A stretch of DNA of 64,000 nucleotides, taken from Polaromonas sp. (lineage in GTDB: Bacteria > Pseudomonadota > Gammaproteobacteria > Burkholderiales > Burkholderiaceae_C). Shown in pieces: positions 10,703 to 18,934 of the stretch. Below the pieces are notes generated by a model. The model did no database searches. It had not been told where the DNA came from and saw only the letters and a program-made list of their open reading frames with translations. The DNA is taken from contig NZ_JACPOF010000020.1 in assembly GCF_016185115.1 (NCBI RefSeq), positions 434,001 through 498,000 on the forward strand, given 5' to 3'. The translations under genes were made by a program, and so were the position numbers. Positions within the stretch are counted from its first letter, which is position 1. Every line of letters begins with the position of its first letter.

Positions 10703-10834
10703 CTAGGCCGAATATGAATCAGACGTCCGGACACTGCCGTGTTTTTCGCCACTGATGTCAATGTCACCACCCTTGTTAAGGAGGAATATGGCCAGCCCGG
10801 CAAACACGATAAAACCCAAAACAATCTTCCACAT
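10703..10834 (-). CDS. 43-residue single-membrane-helix protein
   Basis: Small protein starting MWKIVLGFIVFAGLAIFLL, one transmembrane helix, followed by a short polar tail (NKGGDIDISGEKHGS, ending SDSYSA). The ATG at 10834 follows a strong GGAGGG ribosome-binding site 9 bases upstream, good evidence that it is a real gene although very short. It lies just beyond the intrinsic terminator of the upstream MHS transporter gene; the T-tract abuts its ribosome-binding site. It must either depend on read-through or have its own promoter within the terminator. Function unknown. Confidence 0.6.
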   Translation of the reverse strand: MWKIVLGFIVFAGLAIFLLNKGGDIDISGEKHGSVRTSDSYSA

Positions 10835-10850
10835 TTTCAAATTCCCTCCA

Positions 10851-10880
10851 AAAAAAAGCCCCCGCCATGTGACGGGGGCC
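10851..10880 (-). terminator. Intrinsic terminator of the MHS transporter gene
   Basis: On the minus strand GGCCCCCGTCACATGGCGGGGGC is followed by a run of at least seven T. The stem is seven GC-rich pairs with an 8-base loop. It lies about 60 bases past the transporter stop codon. Confidence 0.85.
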
Positions 10881-10941
10881 TGATATTTACTGATTGCTCG
10901 AACGGGCACCGGCACAAAGGCAGGTGCTGCCATCACCAGCT

Positions 10942-12600
10942 TTAGTCGTGGGCGTAGATGTCCACGTCTTTGGTTTCCCTGACGAACAGCATGCCGACCA
11001 CAAAGGTCATGCCGGCAATGATGATGGGGTACCAGAGGCCGTTGTACATGTTGCCGGTCTGCGCCACGATGGCAAACGCCGTCGTAGGCAGCAAGCCACC
11101 GAACCAGCCGTTACCGATGTGGTATGGCAGGCTCATGGAGGTGTAACGGATACGGGTGGGGAACAGTTCGACCAGCATGGCAGCGATCGGACCGTACACC
11201 ATGGTCACCAGCAGTACCAGATAGAACAGGATGGCCGTGACCTTGAACTTGTCAACCTTGGCAGGATCGGCCTTGCTCGGGTAGCCTGCGGCCTTCAGGT
11301 CGTCAGCCACGGCCTTCTTGAACTCGGCATCTTTCTTCTTGGCATCATCAGCGCTCAGGCCCTTGGCGGCGTAGCTCGAAATGGAAGTCTCACCGATCTT
11401 GATGCTGGCAACAGTACCTGCTGGCGCGGCAATGTTGTCATAGCTGACCGATGCGCCTGCCAGCACCTGTTTGGCGATATCGCATGAGCTGGTGAACTTG
11501 ACGGTACCGGTCGGGTTGAACTGGAACGAGCACTCGTTGGGGTCAGCCGTGACGGTGACCTTGTTCTTGGCTTGTGCAGCGGCGAGGTCAGGATTGGCAG
11601 CCTTGGTCAGCGCGCCGAACACCGGGAAGTAGGTCACAACAGCCAGCAGGCAGCCGGCCATGATGATGGGCTTGCGGCCAATCTTGTCGGACAGCATGCC
11701 AAACACCACGAAGAACGGGGTGCCGAGGATCAGCGAGTAGGCCACCAGAATGTTGGCGGTCGGGCCGTCAACCTTCAGCGCCTGCGTCAGGAAGAACAGC
11801 GCGTAGAACTGGCCGGAATACCAGACCACTGCCTGGCCGGCGGTCAGGCCGATCAGGGCCAGGATGACGATCTTCAGGTTTTTCCACTGGCCGAAAGATT
11901 CGGACAACGGTGCCTTGGATGTCTTGCCTTCAGCCTTCATTTTCTGGAAGGCTGGCGATTCGTTCATGGACAAACGAATGTAGACAGACACGGCCAGCAG
12001 CAGGATGGACACGATGAACGGAACGCGCCAGCCCCAGTCTGCAAAAGCAGCTTCGCCAATCGCGGTACGCACACCCAGAATCACCATCAGGCTCAGGAAC
12101 AGGCCCAGGGTTGCCGTGGTCTGGATCCAGGAGGTGTAAGCGCCGCGCTTGTGCTGCGGCGCATGTTCAGCCACATACACGGCAGCACCGCCGTACTCAC
12201 CACCGAGTGCCAGGCCTTGCAACATGCGCAGCGCAATCAGGATCACCGGAGCGGCAACGCCTATCGATGCATAGCTGGGCAGCAGGCCGACGATGAAGGT
12301 CGACAGGCCCATGATGACGATGGTGACCAGGAAGGTGTATTTGCGGCCAATCATGTCGCCCAAGCGGCCGAACACCAGTGCGCCAAAAGGACGCACGATG
12401 AAACCGGCAGCAAAAGCCAGCAGCGCAAAGATGAACGCAGAACCCGCGTCCAGTCCGCTGAAGAACTGCTTGGCAATGATGGCAGCGAGTGAGCCGTACA
12501 GGTAGAAGTCGTACCACTCGAATACCGTGCCCAGCGAAGAAGCGAAGATGACCTTCTTCTGCTCCGCTGACATCGGCCTGTTGTCGATTGCTGTAGCCAT
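10942..12600 (-). CDS. MFS transporter, MHS (metabolite:H+ symporter) family, with large periplasmic insert
   Basis: 552-residue inner-membrane transporter with 12 predicted helices. It has MHS-family hallmarks: GTVFEWYDFYLYGSLA in helix 1, RPFGALVFGRLGDMIGRK in loop 2-3 and MLQGLALGGEYGGA in helix 4. Helices 9 (ending FPVFGAL) and 10 (starting VTAILFYLVLL) are separated by about 115 extra residues, predicted periplasmic. This insert contains two cysteines 16 residues apart (CSFQF...SSC), which could form a disulfide. The ATG at 12600 is chosen because the upstream in-frame start would be a TTG overlapping the GGAG ribosome-binding site. Substrate unknown; relatives carry organic acids, betaine or proline. 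Confidence 0.9.
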   Translation of the reverse strand: MATAIDNRPMSAEQKKVIFASSLGTVFEWYDFYLYGSLAAIIAKQFFSGLDAGSAFIFALLAFAAGFIVRPFGALVFGRLGDMIGRKYTFLVTIVIMGLSTFIVGLLPSYASIGVAAPVILIALRMLQGLALGGEYGGAAVYVAEHAPQHKRGAYTSWIQTTATLGLFLSLMVILGVRTAIGEAAFADWGWRVPFIVSILLLAVSVYIRLSMNESPAFQKMKAEGKTSKAPLSESFGQWKNLKIVILALIGLTAGQAVVWYSGQFYALFFLTQALKVDGPTANILVAYSLILGTPFFVVFGMLSDKIGRKPIIMAGCLLAVVTYFPVFGALTKAANPDLAAAQAKNKVTVTADPNECSFQFNPTGTVKFTSSCDIAKQVLAGASVSYDNIAAPAGTVASIKIGETSISSYAAKGLSADDAKKKDAEFKKAVADDLKAAGYPSKADPAKVDKFKVTAILFYLVLLVTMVYGPIAAMLVELFPTRIRYTSMSLPYHIGNGWFGGLLPTTAFAIVAQTGNMYNGLWYPIIIAGMTFVVGMLFVRETKDVDIYAHD

Positions 12601-12782
12601 ATGTTGTGTCTCCAAATAATGAATGCCTCCGGCGTGGAAGCTGAGCAGATTATTCGGAGAGTCGCTGACCCAGCTCTGACGTGAAAATAACAGGAGCTTG
12701 CGCCAAACTTATACGGGGCTGACAACTCAAGGGGAAACCCTTGAAAAACTTTTCAGCATGCGAATCCACCCCGGGAAAACGC

Positions 12783-13433
12783 TTAGTTCTTTCGTGTGAT
12801 GCCCGTCTGAACCTTACGCACGCCATCCCAGCCATCGCCTGCGAACCATTCACCCCCAGTGAGGTAGTCACGCAGCATGGGCAATGCATCCATGCCCCAG
12901 AAAATTTTCCCGTCAACTTCAAGCGCAGGCACGCCGAAAACATTTTTTGAAATCGCTTCTTCGGTATTGTTTTTCAGCAATGTCTTTGCCTCTTCGGGTT
13001 GCAGGTGGATCTGTGACGCCAGCTGCTGCGACAGGGCCTCAAGCCGCTGCGCATCGGCGGCATCCGCACCGCCTTGCCAAACGTGGCGAAAGATGGTCTC
13101 GCAGACATAGCGATTGGGCGTACCCGTTTCTTCAGGCGAAGAGCAGGCAGTCGCCAGGCGCAGCAACGCCAGCGGGTTGAATGGATGTGCCAACGGCATC
13201 TTCAGATCAATGCCCTTGCTGTGCGCAAGCCAGAGCACCTGACGATAAGTCCAGTCGCGCTTGGGTGCTATCTCTGCAGGCCCCAGTTGCCCGTAGTGCT
13301 TGAGCATGCCGGCAAACAGCACCGGCTTGTAACTTACGCTGTGGCTCACACCGGCAAGGGCTTCAGGCATGTGCTCGAACGCCAGATAGGCGTAAGGTGA
13401 AATGAAGTCCAGGTAAAACGTGATGTGTTTCAT
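12783..13433 (-). CDS. 2-hydroxychromene-2-carboxylate isomerase / DsbA-like thioredoxin-fold protein
   Basis: 216 residues with the family start ITFYLDFISPYAYLAFEH, in which Ser12 sits at the glutathione-activating position of HCCA isomerases and kappa-class GSTs. The C-terminal part contains the cis-Pro region (VFGVPALEVDGKIFWGMDAL). The canonical role is a glutathione-dependent isomerisation in naphthalene-type ring catabolism. No naphthalene genes are near, so the true substrate is uncertain. The start lies 28 bases past the YbaK-fusion stop codon, so the two are probably co-transcribed. Confidence 0.87.
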   Translation of the reverse strand: MKHITFYLDFISPYAYLAFEHMPEALAGVSHSVSYKPVLFAGMLKHYGQLGPAEIAPKRDWTYRQVLWLAHSKGIDLKMPLAHPFNPLALLRLATACSSPEETGTPNRYVCETIFRHVWQGGADAADAQRLEALSQQLASQIHLQPEEAKTLLKNNTEEAISKNVFGVPALEVDGKIFWGMDALPMLRDYLTGGEWFAGDGWDGVRKVQTGITRKN

Positions 13434-13461
13434 GCGCGGGCTCCGTTGTGTCGCAGGATGA

Positions 13462-14229
13462 TCAGGACTGCAATGCGGCCATACGCTGGCGTATCAGCGA
13501 CCAGACAGCACGCTTGCCGTCGTTACCGGCGCTGCTCCAGCCTGCGATTTCGTTGCGCGTGCGGAAGCAACCCATGCACATGTCGGTCACCGTACTCATG
13601 CGGCAGACCGAGATGCAGGGCGAGGGCACTTCGGAATCTGCACCGACCGTGTCCGCCCGCATGGTGACAAGCGTGATGGCGCGTTGCAACGCCAGCTTCT
13701 CTTCGTCGGTATCGACCGCGAAGTCGCCAACCGGCCCGCCTGTCAGTCGCTCCAGGTCCTGCGGCGACAGACGGAAAACCGCATGCGGATGTCCGGCCGC
13801 TGCCCAGATTTCATCAAAGCGGAACAGCGAACGGTCAATCAACACCACGGTGGGTGTCGCATGCGCCAGCGGAGAAACGCCGCCTATGGAAAAGCCCGTG
13901 CGGCTTTTGACAAACTCTGCATCTGCACGGCCCAGACGTTTGCCATCGGGGCAAACCAGCGCCTCAACCTTTTTTTCATCCACCCGTTGGTCGCCTGATG
14001 TGATGACCAGCACGGCCACCTCATCAGAGCGGCGTCTGAACACAATGCTCTTGGCGATCTGCCCCACAGAAATGCCAAGCGCATCGGCTGCCTGCTGGGC
14101 GGTGCGCGCCGCATCGTCAAGCATCACCGGCGTGTGGGGATGCCCTTTGCTTTCAAGCAAAGCGGCAACGCGCTGCACACCTTCGGGCAAGGACACCAGT
14201 TCAGCTCCACACACGTCAAGAGCCCCCAC
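13462..14229 (-). CDS. YbaK/prolyl-tRNA deacylase-like domain fused to DUF1289
   Basis: Two domains in 255 residues. Residues about 15-165 are a YbaK/EbsC (ProX-like) aminoacyl-tRNA editing domain (SIVFRRRSDEVAVLVITSGDQRVD, FSIGGVSPLAHA, VFRLSPQDL). Such domains hydrolyse mischarged tRNA in trans. Residues about 202-255 are a DUF1289 module with its cysteine pattern (SPCISVCRMS, CMGCFRT, EIAGW), probably metal-binding. The GTG start at 14229 is uncertain, because the first residues are encoded by a dispersed palindromic repeat. A later start near SLPEGVQR would also give a complete YbaK domain. Confidence 0.85.
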   Translation of the reverse strand: MGALDVCGAELVSLPEGVQRVAALLESKGHPHTPVMLDDAARTAQQAADALGISVGQIAKSIVFRRRSDEVAVLVITSGDQRVDEKKVEALVCPDGKRLGRADAEFVKSRTGFSIGGVSPLAHATPTVVLIDRSLFRFDEIWAAAGHPHAVFRLSPQDLERLTGGPVGDFAVDTDEEKLALQRAITLVTMRADTVGADSEVPSPCISVCRMSTVTDMCMGCFRTRNEIAGWSSAGNDGKRAVWSLIRQRMAALQS

Positions 14230-14300
14230 GTTCGCTCACTTTGTGTAACTCTCTGCCCCCCGAGGGGGCTGTGCTTGCTTGGGGCGGCCCTGCGCGGCGC
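14221..14300. repeat. GC-rich dispersed palindromic element, copy 1
   Basis: It begins GAGCCCCCACG and contains CTGCCCCCCGAGGGGGC followed by TGCTTGGGGCGGCCCTGCGC. The CCCCCGAGGGGG core is a perfect palindrome. It fills the whole gap between the HMG-CoA lyase stop and the YbaK gene and overlaps the latter's GTG start. Other copies are at 17328-17412, 50909-50981 and (variant) 56822-56878. Confidence 0.85.
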
Positions 14301-14301
14301 A

Positions 14302-15210
14302 CTATGCAGCCCTCTTGTTCAACAAAGCCGTAGCCGCACGTGAATTCGGCTTGCGCCCGAGGAAGTCGCTGATGAACTTGCCCGCATCAATCAGTTTGTC
14401 AAGGTCAATGCCGGTATTGATACCCATGCCGTGCAGCATGTAGACCACGTCTTCGGTGGCGACATTGCCGGTCGCACCCTTGGCAAACGGGCAGCCACCC
14501 AACCCGGCACAGGAGGTGTCGAACTGCCAGATGCCAAGCTCCAGAGCCGCAAGCGTGTTGCCCAGTGCCTGGCCGTAGGTGTCATGGAAGTGGCCCGATA
14601 CGCCGTCAACCGCGTAGTGCCTGAGCGCGGCTTCCATCGCTTTCTGCACTTTGATGGGCGTACCCACACCAATCGTGTCTGCGATGCCGATGTGTTGCAC
14701 GCCGATACCCTTCATCAGCTGCGCGACCATGCCCACACGGTCTGGCGCGATCTCGCCTTCATAGGGGCACCCCACGGTGCAGGAAATCGCGCCCCGCACG
14801 GCGATATTTTTGGCCTTGGCTGCTTCAACCAGGGGGCGGAAGCGCTCAATGCTTTCTTCAATCGAACAGTTGATATTGCGCTGGCTGAAGGTCTCACTGG
14901 CCGACGCAAACACCACCACTTCATCAGGCCTTGAAGCGACAGCCGCTTCAAAACCCTTCATGTTGGGCGTCAGCACTGAATAACGCACACCCGGTTTACG
15001 GTGTATGCCTGCCATCACCTCGACCGCATCGGCCATCTGCGGCACCCACTTGGGCGACACAAAACTGGTGACTTCAATTTCGGTCAGTCCCGCGTCCTGC
15101 AGACGGTGTATCAGTTCTATTTTCACAGCCGCTGGAACGGGCGTCTTTTCATTCTGCAGGCCATCGCGTGCGCCAACTTCAACGAGCTTTACTTTCGAAG
15201 GGTATTTCAT
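14302..15210 (-). CDS. liuE: Hydroxymethylglutaryl-CoA lyase
   Basis: Cleaves 3-hydroxy-3-methylglutaryl-CoA to acetoacetate and acetyl-CoA, the last step of leucine degradation. The 302-residue TIM barrel of the DRE-type aldolase group starts KLVEVGARDGLQNEK, giving the Arg-Asp-Gln metal/catalytic cluster. It carries TSFVSPKWVPQMAD, the GHFHDTYGQALGN metal-binding His-x-His segment and the GLGGCPFAKGATGN loop with the catalytic cysteine. The ATG at 15210 follows the stop of the hydroxyacid dehydrogenase by 4 bases, so translation is probably coupled. It is the distal catabolic gene of the mcc operon. Confidence 0.95.
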   Translation of the reverse strand: MKYPSKVKLVEVGARDGLQNEKTPVPAAVKIELIHRLQDAGLTEIEVTSFVSPKWVPQMADAVEVMAGIHRKPGVRYSVLTPNMKGFEAAVASRPDEVVVFASASETFSQRNINCSIEESIERFRPLVEAAKAKNIAVRGAISCTVGCPYEGEIAPDRVGMVAQLMKGIGVQHIGIADTIGVGTPIKVQKAMEAALRHYAVDGVSGHFHDTYGQALGNTLAALELGIWQFDTSCAGLGGCPFAKGATGNVATEDVVYMLHGMGINTGIDLDKLIDAGKFISDFLGRKPNSRAATALLNKRAA

Positions 15211-15214
15211 ACGC

Positions 15215-16144
15215 CTAGTATCCTTTTTTCCTGTCAACGACGCCCGGCAGGTTGCCTATATCCGCACCGCCTTCCAGGGCGCGGATTTTGCCCGCTATCT
15301 GGGCAATGCTTTCGTCGCGCAAGGTGCGGGCCGAGGTGTGCGGCGTGACTGTTATTTTCGGGTGTTTCCAGAACGGGTGAGCGGCAGGCAGTGGCTCGGT
15401 GCGAAACACATCAAGTGTGGCGCCCGCAAGCCGTCCACTGTCTATCAGCGCAATCATGTCTTCATCAATCAGGTGCCCGCCGCGTGCGACGTTCACGACA
15501 TAGCCACCCGGCAAAAGGCGGCTCAGGGTGTCCCTGTTCAAGATGTTTTCGGTCTCGGGTGTGAGGGGCAACAGGCAAACCAGAATGCGCGTCGCCGCCA
15601 GAAAGTCATTGAGTCCATCAGAACCCGAAAAACACCTCACACCTTCAACAGCCTTTGCAGAACGACTCCATCCCAAAACTGGAAACTCGAACTGCGTCAG
15701 CGCACGGCTAACCCGCTCGCCCAGCACCCCGAGGCCCATCACGCCGACAGGGAAGTCCTCACGCGAACGCGGTTTGCGGTAAGACCATTTGCCAGCCGCC
15801 GCATCGGCCTCATAGCCATCGAACTCGCGGAAATGCCGTATCACGGCGTGGCACACATACTCGGCCATCTGCACCGACATGCCCGCATCATCCAGCCTCA
15901 CTACAGGCACATTCGCAGCCAGGCGCAACTTTGCCAGCGCATCGACGCCTGCGCCAATATTGAAGACGCCTTTCAGCGCCGTCTGTTCGTCAAACAGCTG
16001 TTGGGGCGGAGCCCAGACTACCGCGTAGTCAGCAGGGGTCGACCCACGCGCCCATTCTTCAATCACGGCATCCGGAAACGCAGCCTGAAAACCCTGCAGC
16101 CAGGGAAGGGGATTCGTGTCAGTCAAACAAAAAGTAATGCGCAT
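15215..16144 (-). CDS. ghrA: D-2-hydroxyacid dehydrogenase, glyoxylate/hydroxypyruvate reductase A type
   Basis: 309 residues with the Rossmann motif VMGLGVLGERVSR near residue 133, the catalytic Arg in NVARGGHLID, and the catalytic His in VTPHTSA near the C-terminus. It lacks the usual long N-terminal domain elaborations, as expected of GhrA. GhrA-type enzymes reduce glyoxylate and hydroxypyruvate with NADPH. Its place inside the mcc cluster, 32 bases past mccA and 4 bases before HMG-CoA lyase, suggests a linked 2-oxoacid or hydroxyacid substrate, but that is inference. Confidence 0.85.
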   Translation of the reverse strand: MRITFCLTDTNPLPWLQGFQAAFPDAVIEEWARGSTPADYAVVWAPPQQLFDEQTALKGVFNIGAGVDALAKLRLAANVPVVRLDDAGMSVQMAEYVCHAVIRHFREFDGYEADAAAGKWSYRKPRSREDFPVGVMGLGVLGERVSRALTQFEFPVLGWSRSAKAVEGVRCFSGSDGLNDFLAATRILVCLLPLTPETENILNRDTLSRLLPGGYVVNVARGGHLIDEDMIALIDSGRLAGATLDVFRTEPLPAAHPFWKHPKITVTPHTSARTLRDESIAQIAGKIRALEGGADIGNLPGVVDRKKGY

Positions 16145-16176
16145 GCCAGGTATTAGACCAGTCGGTCCGAGCCATT

Positions 16177-18264
16177 TCAGGCAACAGCCACCGCAATCTT
16201 GAGCAGCTCCGCCCCCTCAGCCACCTGATCGCCGGGCGCATAAAGCAACTCCTCGACCACGCCATCGGCAGGCGCTGCAATCGTGTGTTCCATCTTCATG
16301 GCCTCCATCACCGCCAGCGGCTGGCCCTTGCTGACCTTGTCACCGGCCTTCACGCCGAACGACACCACCTTGCCCGGCATGGGCGCGGTCAGGCGTCCAC
16401 CCTCGGTCGGGCCCTGGCCCGCGTGCGCCAGCATGTCGATCACCGTGATCTGCGTGGCGCCCACAGGTGAAAACACATGAGCGACTTCACCCTGCCGGTA
16501 CACCGTGGCCTTCATGCGCCGGCCCGCAAACTGGACATCCACGCCCTGTACGGTTTTGACGAACACCAGCAGCCCCGACACGTCACCCATCGCCATGCGC
16601 AACGCACCGTCATGCAGGTAGGTCAGTTCAGCCTTTGCCGGCTCGCCATGAAATTCAAACTCGAAGCGGCGCACATTCACGCCATGTGAACGCCAGCCAT
16701 CGCGGCGGCTGAAGGGGTCCTTGCCTTCCAGTGCTTTCTCATCCAGCAAGGTTTGCGCCACGGCGCTGGCCGCAGCCATGGTCAGGCCCACAAGCTCCTG
16801 ATTGAACAGCACAGCCGTTTCACGCGGTATCAGCGCGGTATCAAGATTGGCAGTAGCAAACGACGGGCTGCGCACCACGTAACGCAAGAACTGCACATTG
16901 GTACTCAGGCCCACGATGCGGGTCTGCGCCAGCGCTTCGTCAAGCCGGGCCAATGCTTCTTCGCGCGTCTTGCCATGCACGATGAGTTTGGCCACCATGG
17001 AGTCATAAAAGGGCGAGATCGCATCGCCCTGCCGCACGCCGTCATCCACACGCACATCGCTTCTTTCAAAGCTGGTGCACGCCGGTTTGTCGTACACATG
17101 CAGCTTGCCGGTTGCCGGCAGGAAGTTGTTGTCTGGCGTTTCGGCGCAGATGCGCGCTTCAATCGCGTGGCCGTTGATGCGCAAGGCATCCTGGGCCAGC
17201 GGCAGCTTGCCGCCTGCGGCCACCAGCAATTGCCACTCGACGAGGTCCAGCCCGGTAATCGCTTCCGTCACCGGATGTTCCACCTGCAACCTGGTATTCA
17301 TTTCCATGAAATAGAACTTCATTAAAGGTGGAGCCCCCACACTCGGCACTGACGTGTCCTCGCTGCCCCCCGAGGGGGCGCCCGCTTGCTTGGGGCGGCC
17401 CGGCGCGGCGCTCGGTTCCGCACGCTGCTCAACAATAAATTCAACCGTGCCCGCACCGACGTAGTTCACAGCGCGCGCTGCAGCCACAGCGGCTTCGCCC
17501 ATTTCCTTGCGCATGGCTTCCGTCATGCCGGGCGCCGGGGCTTCTTCCAGCACCTTCTGGTGACGGCGCTGTACCGAGCAGTCACGCTCGAACAAATACA
17601 CATAGTTGCCATGCGTATCGCCGAACACCTGTATTTCTATATGACGCGGGCGCTGGGCATACTTTTCAACCAGCACGGCGTCATCGCCAAAGCTGTTGAT
17701 GGCTTCACGTTTGCACGATGCCAGCGCAGCATCGAAGTCTTCAGACTTTTCAACCGCACGCATGCCCTTGCCGCCGCCGCCCGCGCTGGCCTTGATCAGG
17801 ACGGGGTAACCAATGCGGTCCGCCTCTTTTTTAAGCAGCACGGGGTTCTGGTCGCTGCCGTGGTAACCAGGCACCAGTGGCACGCCGGCTTTTTCCATCA
17901 GTTGCTTCGATTCAGCCTTCAGGCCCATGGCCTTGATGGCCGATGGTGGCGGGCCGATGAAGACCAGCCCGGCATCGCTGCAGGCCTGGGCAAACTCTTC
18001 GTTCTCGCTCAGAAAGCCATAGCCGGGGTGAATCGCTTCTGCACCCGTAGCCTTGGCCGCTTCAATGATGCGTTCCCAGCGCAGGTAGCTGTCTTTGGGT
18101 GCGCTGCCGCCAATGTGGATGGCCTCGTCGCAGTAGCCCACATGCTTGGCCGAAGCATCAGCATCTGAATAAACCGCCACCGTCTTGATGGCCATGCGCC
18201 TTGCGGTCGCTGCAACCCTGCAAGCTATCTCACCGCGATTTGCAATCAATATCTTTTTAAACAT
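16177..18264 (-). CDS. mccA: Methylcrotonyl-CoA carboxylase biotin-containing alpha subunit
   Basis: 695-residue biotin carboxylase plus carboxyl-carrier subunit. It contains the N-terminal domain (KKILIANRGEIACRV), the ATP-grasp glycine loop (KASAGGGGKGMR), FYFMEMNTRLQVEHPVTE of the active site, and the biotinyl domain with AMKMEHT (modified Lys near residue 657). Biotin is carboxylated with bicarbonate and ATP and handed to MccB. Assignment to methylcrotonyl-CoA rather than propionyl- or geranyl-CoA rests on the neighbouring mccB, hydratase and HMG-CoA lyase. Residues about 280-313 are an extra low-complexity Ala/Pro/Gly loop encoded by a dispersed repeat inserted in frame between EFIVEQ and FYFMEMN. 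The ATG overlaps the DUF4126 gene by 8 bases. Confidence 0.93.
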   Translation of the reverse strand: MFKKILIANRGEIACRVAATARRMAIKTVAVYSDADASAKHVGYCDEAIHIGGSAPKDSYLRWERIIEAAKATGAEAIHPGYGFLSENEEFAQACSDAGLVFIGPPPSAIKAMGLKAESKQLMEKAGVPLVPGYHGSDQNPVLLKKEADRIGYPVLIKASAGGGGKGMRAVEKSEDFDAALASCKREAINSFGDDAVLVEKYAQRPRHIEIQVFGDTHGNYVYLFERDCSVQRRHQKVLEEAPAPGMTEAMRKEMGEAAVAAARAVNYVGAGTVEFIVEQRAEPSAAPGRPKQAGAPSGGSEDTSVPSVGAPPLMKFYFMEMNTRLQVEHPVTEAITGLDLVEWQLLVAAGGKLPLAQDALRINGHAIEARICAETPDNNFLPATGKLHVYDKPACTSFERSDVRVDDGVRQGDAISPFYDSMVAKLIVHGKTREEALARLDEALAQTRIVGLSTNVQFLRYVVRSPSFATANLDTALIPRETAVLFNQELVGLTMAAASAVAQTLLDEKALEGKDPFSRRDGWRSHGVNVRRFEFEFHGEPAKAELTYLHDGALRMAMGDVSGLLVFVKTVQGVDVQFAGRRMKATVYRQGEVAHVFSPVGATQITVIDMLAHAGQGPTEGGRLTAPMPGKVVSFGVKAGDKVSKGQPLAVMEAMKMEHTIAAPADGVVEELLYAPGDQVAEGAELLKIAVAVA
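17328..17412. repeat. GC-rich dispersed palindromic element, copy 2, inside mccA
   Basis: It starts AGCCCCCACACTCGG and contains CTGCCCCCCGAGGGGGCG and GCTTGCTTGGGGCGGCCC, closely matching copy 1. It lies wholly inside the mccA reading frame, where it encodes about 30 residues rich in Ala, Pro, Gly and Ser without stops. It interrupts the conserved biotin-carboxylase sequence between EFIVEQ and FYFMEMN. Confidence 0.85.
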
Positions 18265-18928
18265 GTTCGTCTTTTCTTGAAAAAGGTGACTTCAGGGTCA
18301 GGGCATTGGTCGTGCCAGGGTCTGGCCTGCCGCTGAAGATGCGGGCCACGCGTGAAAACAGCTGGCGCAGAAACCGCCAACAAACTCGAATCAGCCAGAT
18401 GCTGAGCGCCAGCACCAGGGCCAGCAGCACCACAAAAACAATCGGGTGGGCAATTGCCATCCACAGGCCCAGCGGCACCAGGCCATCTTCAAGCAGAGAT
18501 ACACCAATATTGCTGAATGGCTCAGGCGAGGTGTTGATGGCCGCACGCGTCGTGGCCTTGGCTGCAAAGCTGGTGGCTGCCAGCGTGCCGCCCAGCAGCG
18601 CGGCGACCAGCCCCATGACGCCGTTGTCGGCGCCAAACACGCCTGCTGCCAGCGCTGCGCCAGCAGGGATGCGGATCACGCCATGCACCACATCCCACAA
18701 TGAATCCAGCCCCGGAATCTTGTCTGCAAAAAACTCGATGAACACCATGAAGCCGCTGACACCCAGCACCACAGGGTTAGCCAGCAGGTGCAGGCCTTGC
18801 GGCAACTGCACCCAGCCCATAAAACCTGCGAGCCCGGTCAACATGACGACCAGATACAGGCGAATCCCGCTTGCCCAGCCCAGCGCGCCTGCGAGTGCAA
18901 TCAGTTGAGCGGTATCAAGGTTGTTCAT
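18257..18928 (-). CDS. DUF4126-family membrane protein
   Basis: 223 residues with several hydrophobic segments (LIALAGALGWASGIRLYLVV, GVSGFMVFIEFFADKIPGLD, ALAAGVFG and a C-terminal IVFVVLLALVLALSIWL helix), matching the DUF4126 integral-membrane family. The FFADKIPGLDSLWD loop is a family hallmark. The C-terminal tail is basic and probably cytoplasmic. Function is unknown. It sits between the hydratase (6-base gap) and mccA (8-base overlap), so it is translated with the leucine-catabolic genes. Confidence 0.85.
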   Translation of the reverse strand: MNNLDTAQLIALAGALGWASGIRLYLVVMLTGLAGFMGWVQLPQGLHLLANPVVLGVSGFMVFIEFFADKIPGLDSLWDVVHGVIRIPAGAALAAGVFGADNGVMGLVAALLGGTLAATSFAAKATTRAAINTSPEPFSNIGVSLLEDGLVPLGLWMAIAHPIVFVVLLALVLALSIWLIRVCWRFLRQLFSRVARIFSGRPDPGTTNALTLKSPFSRKDEHV

Positions 18929-18934
18929 GAAGGT

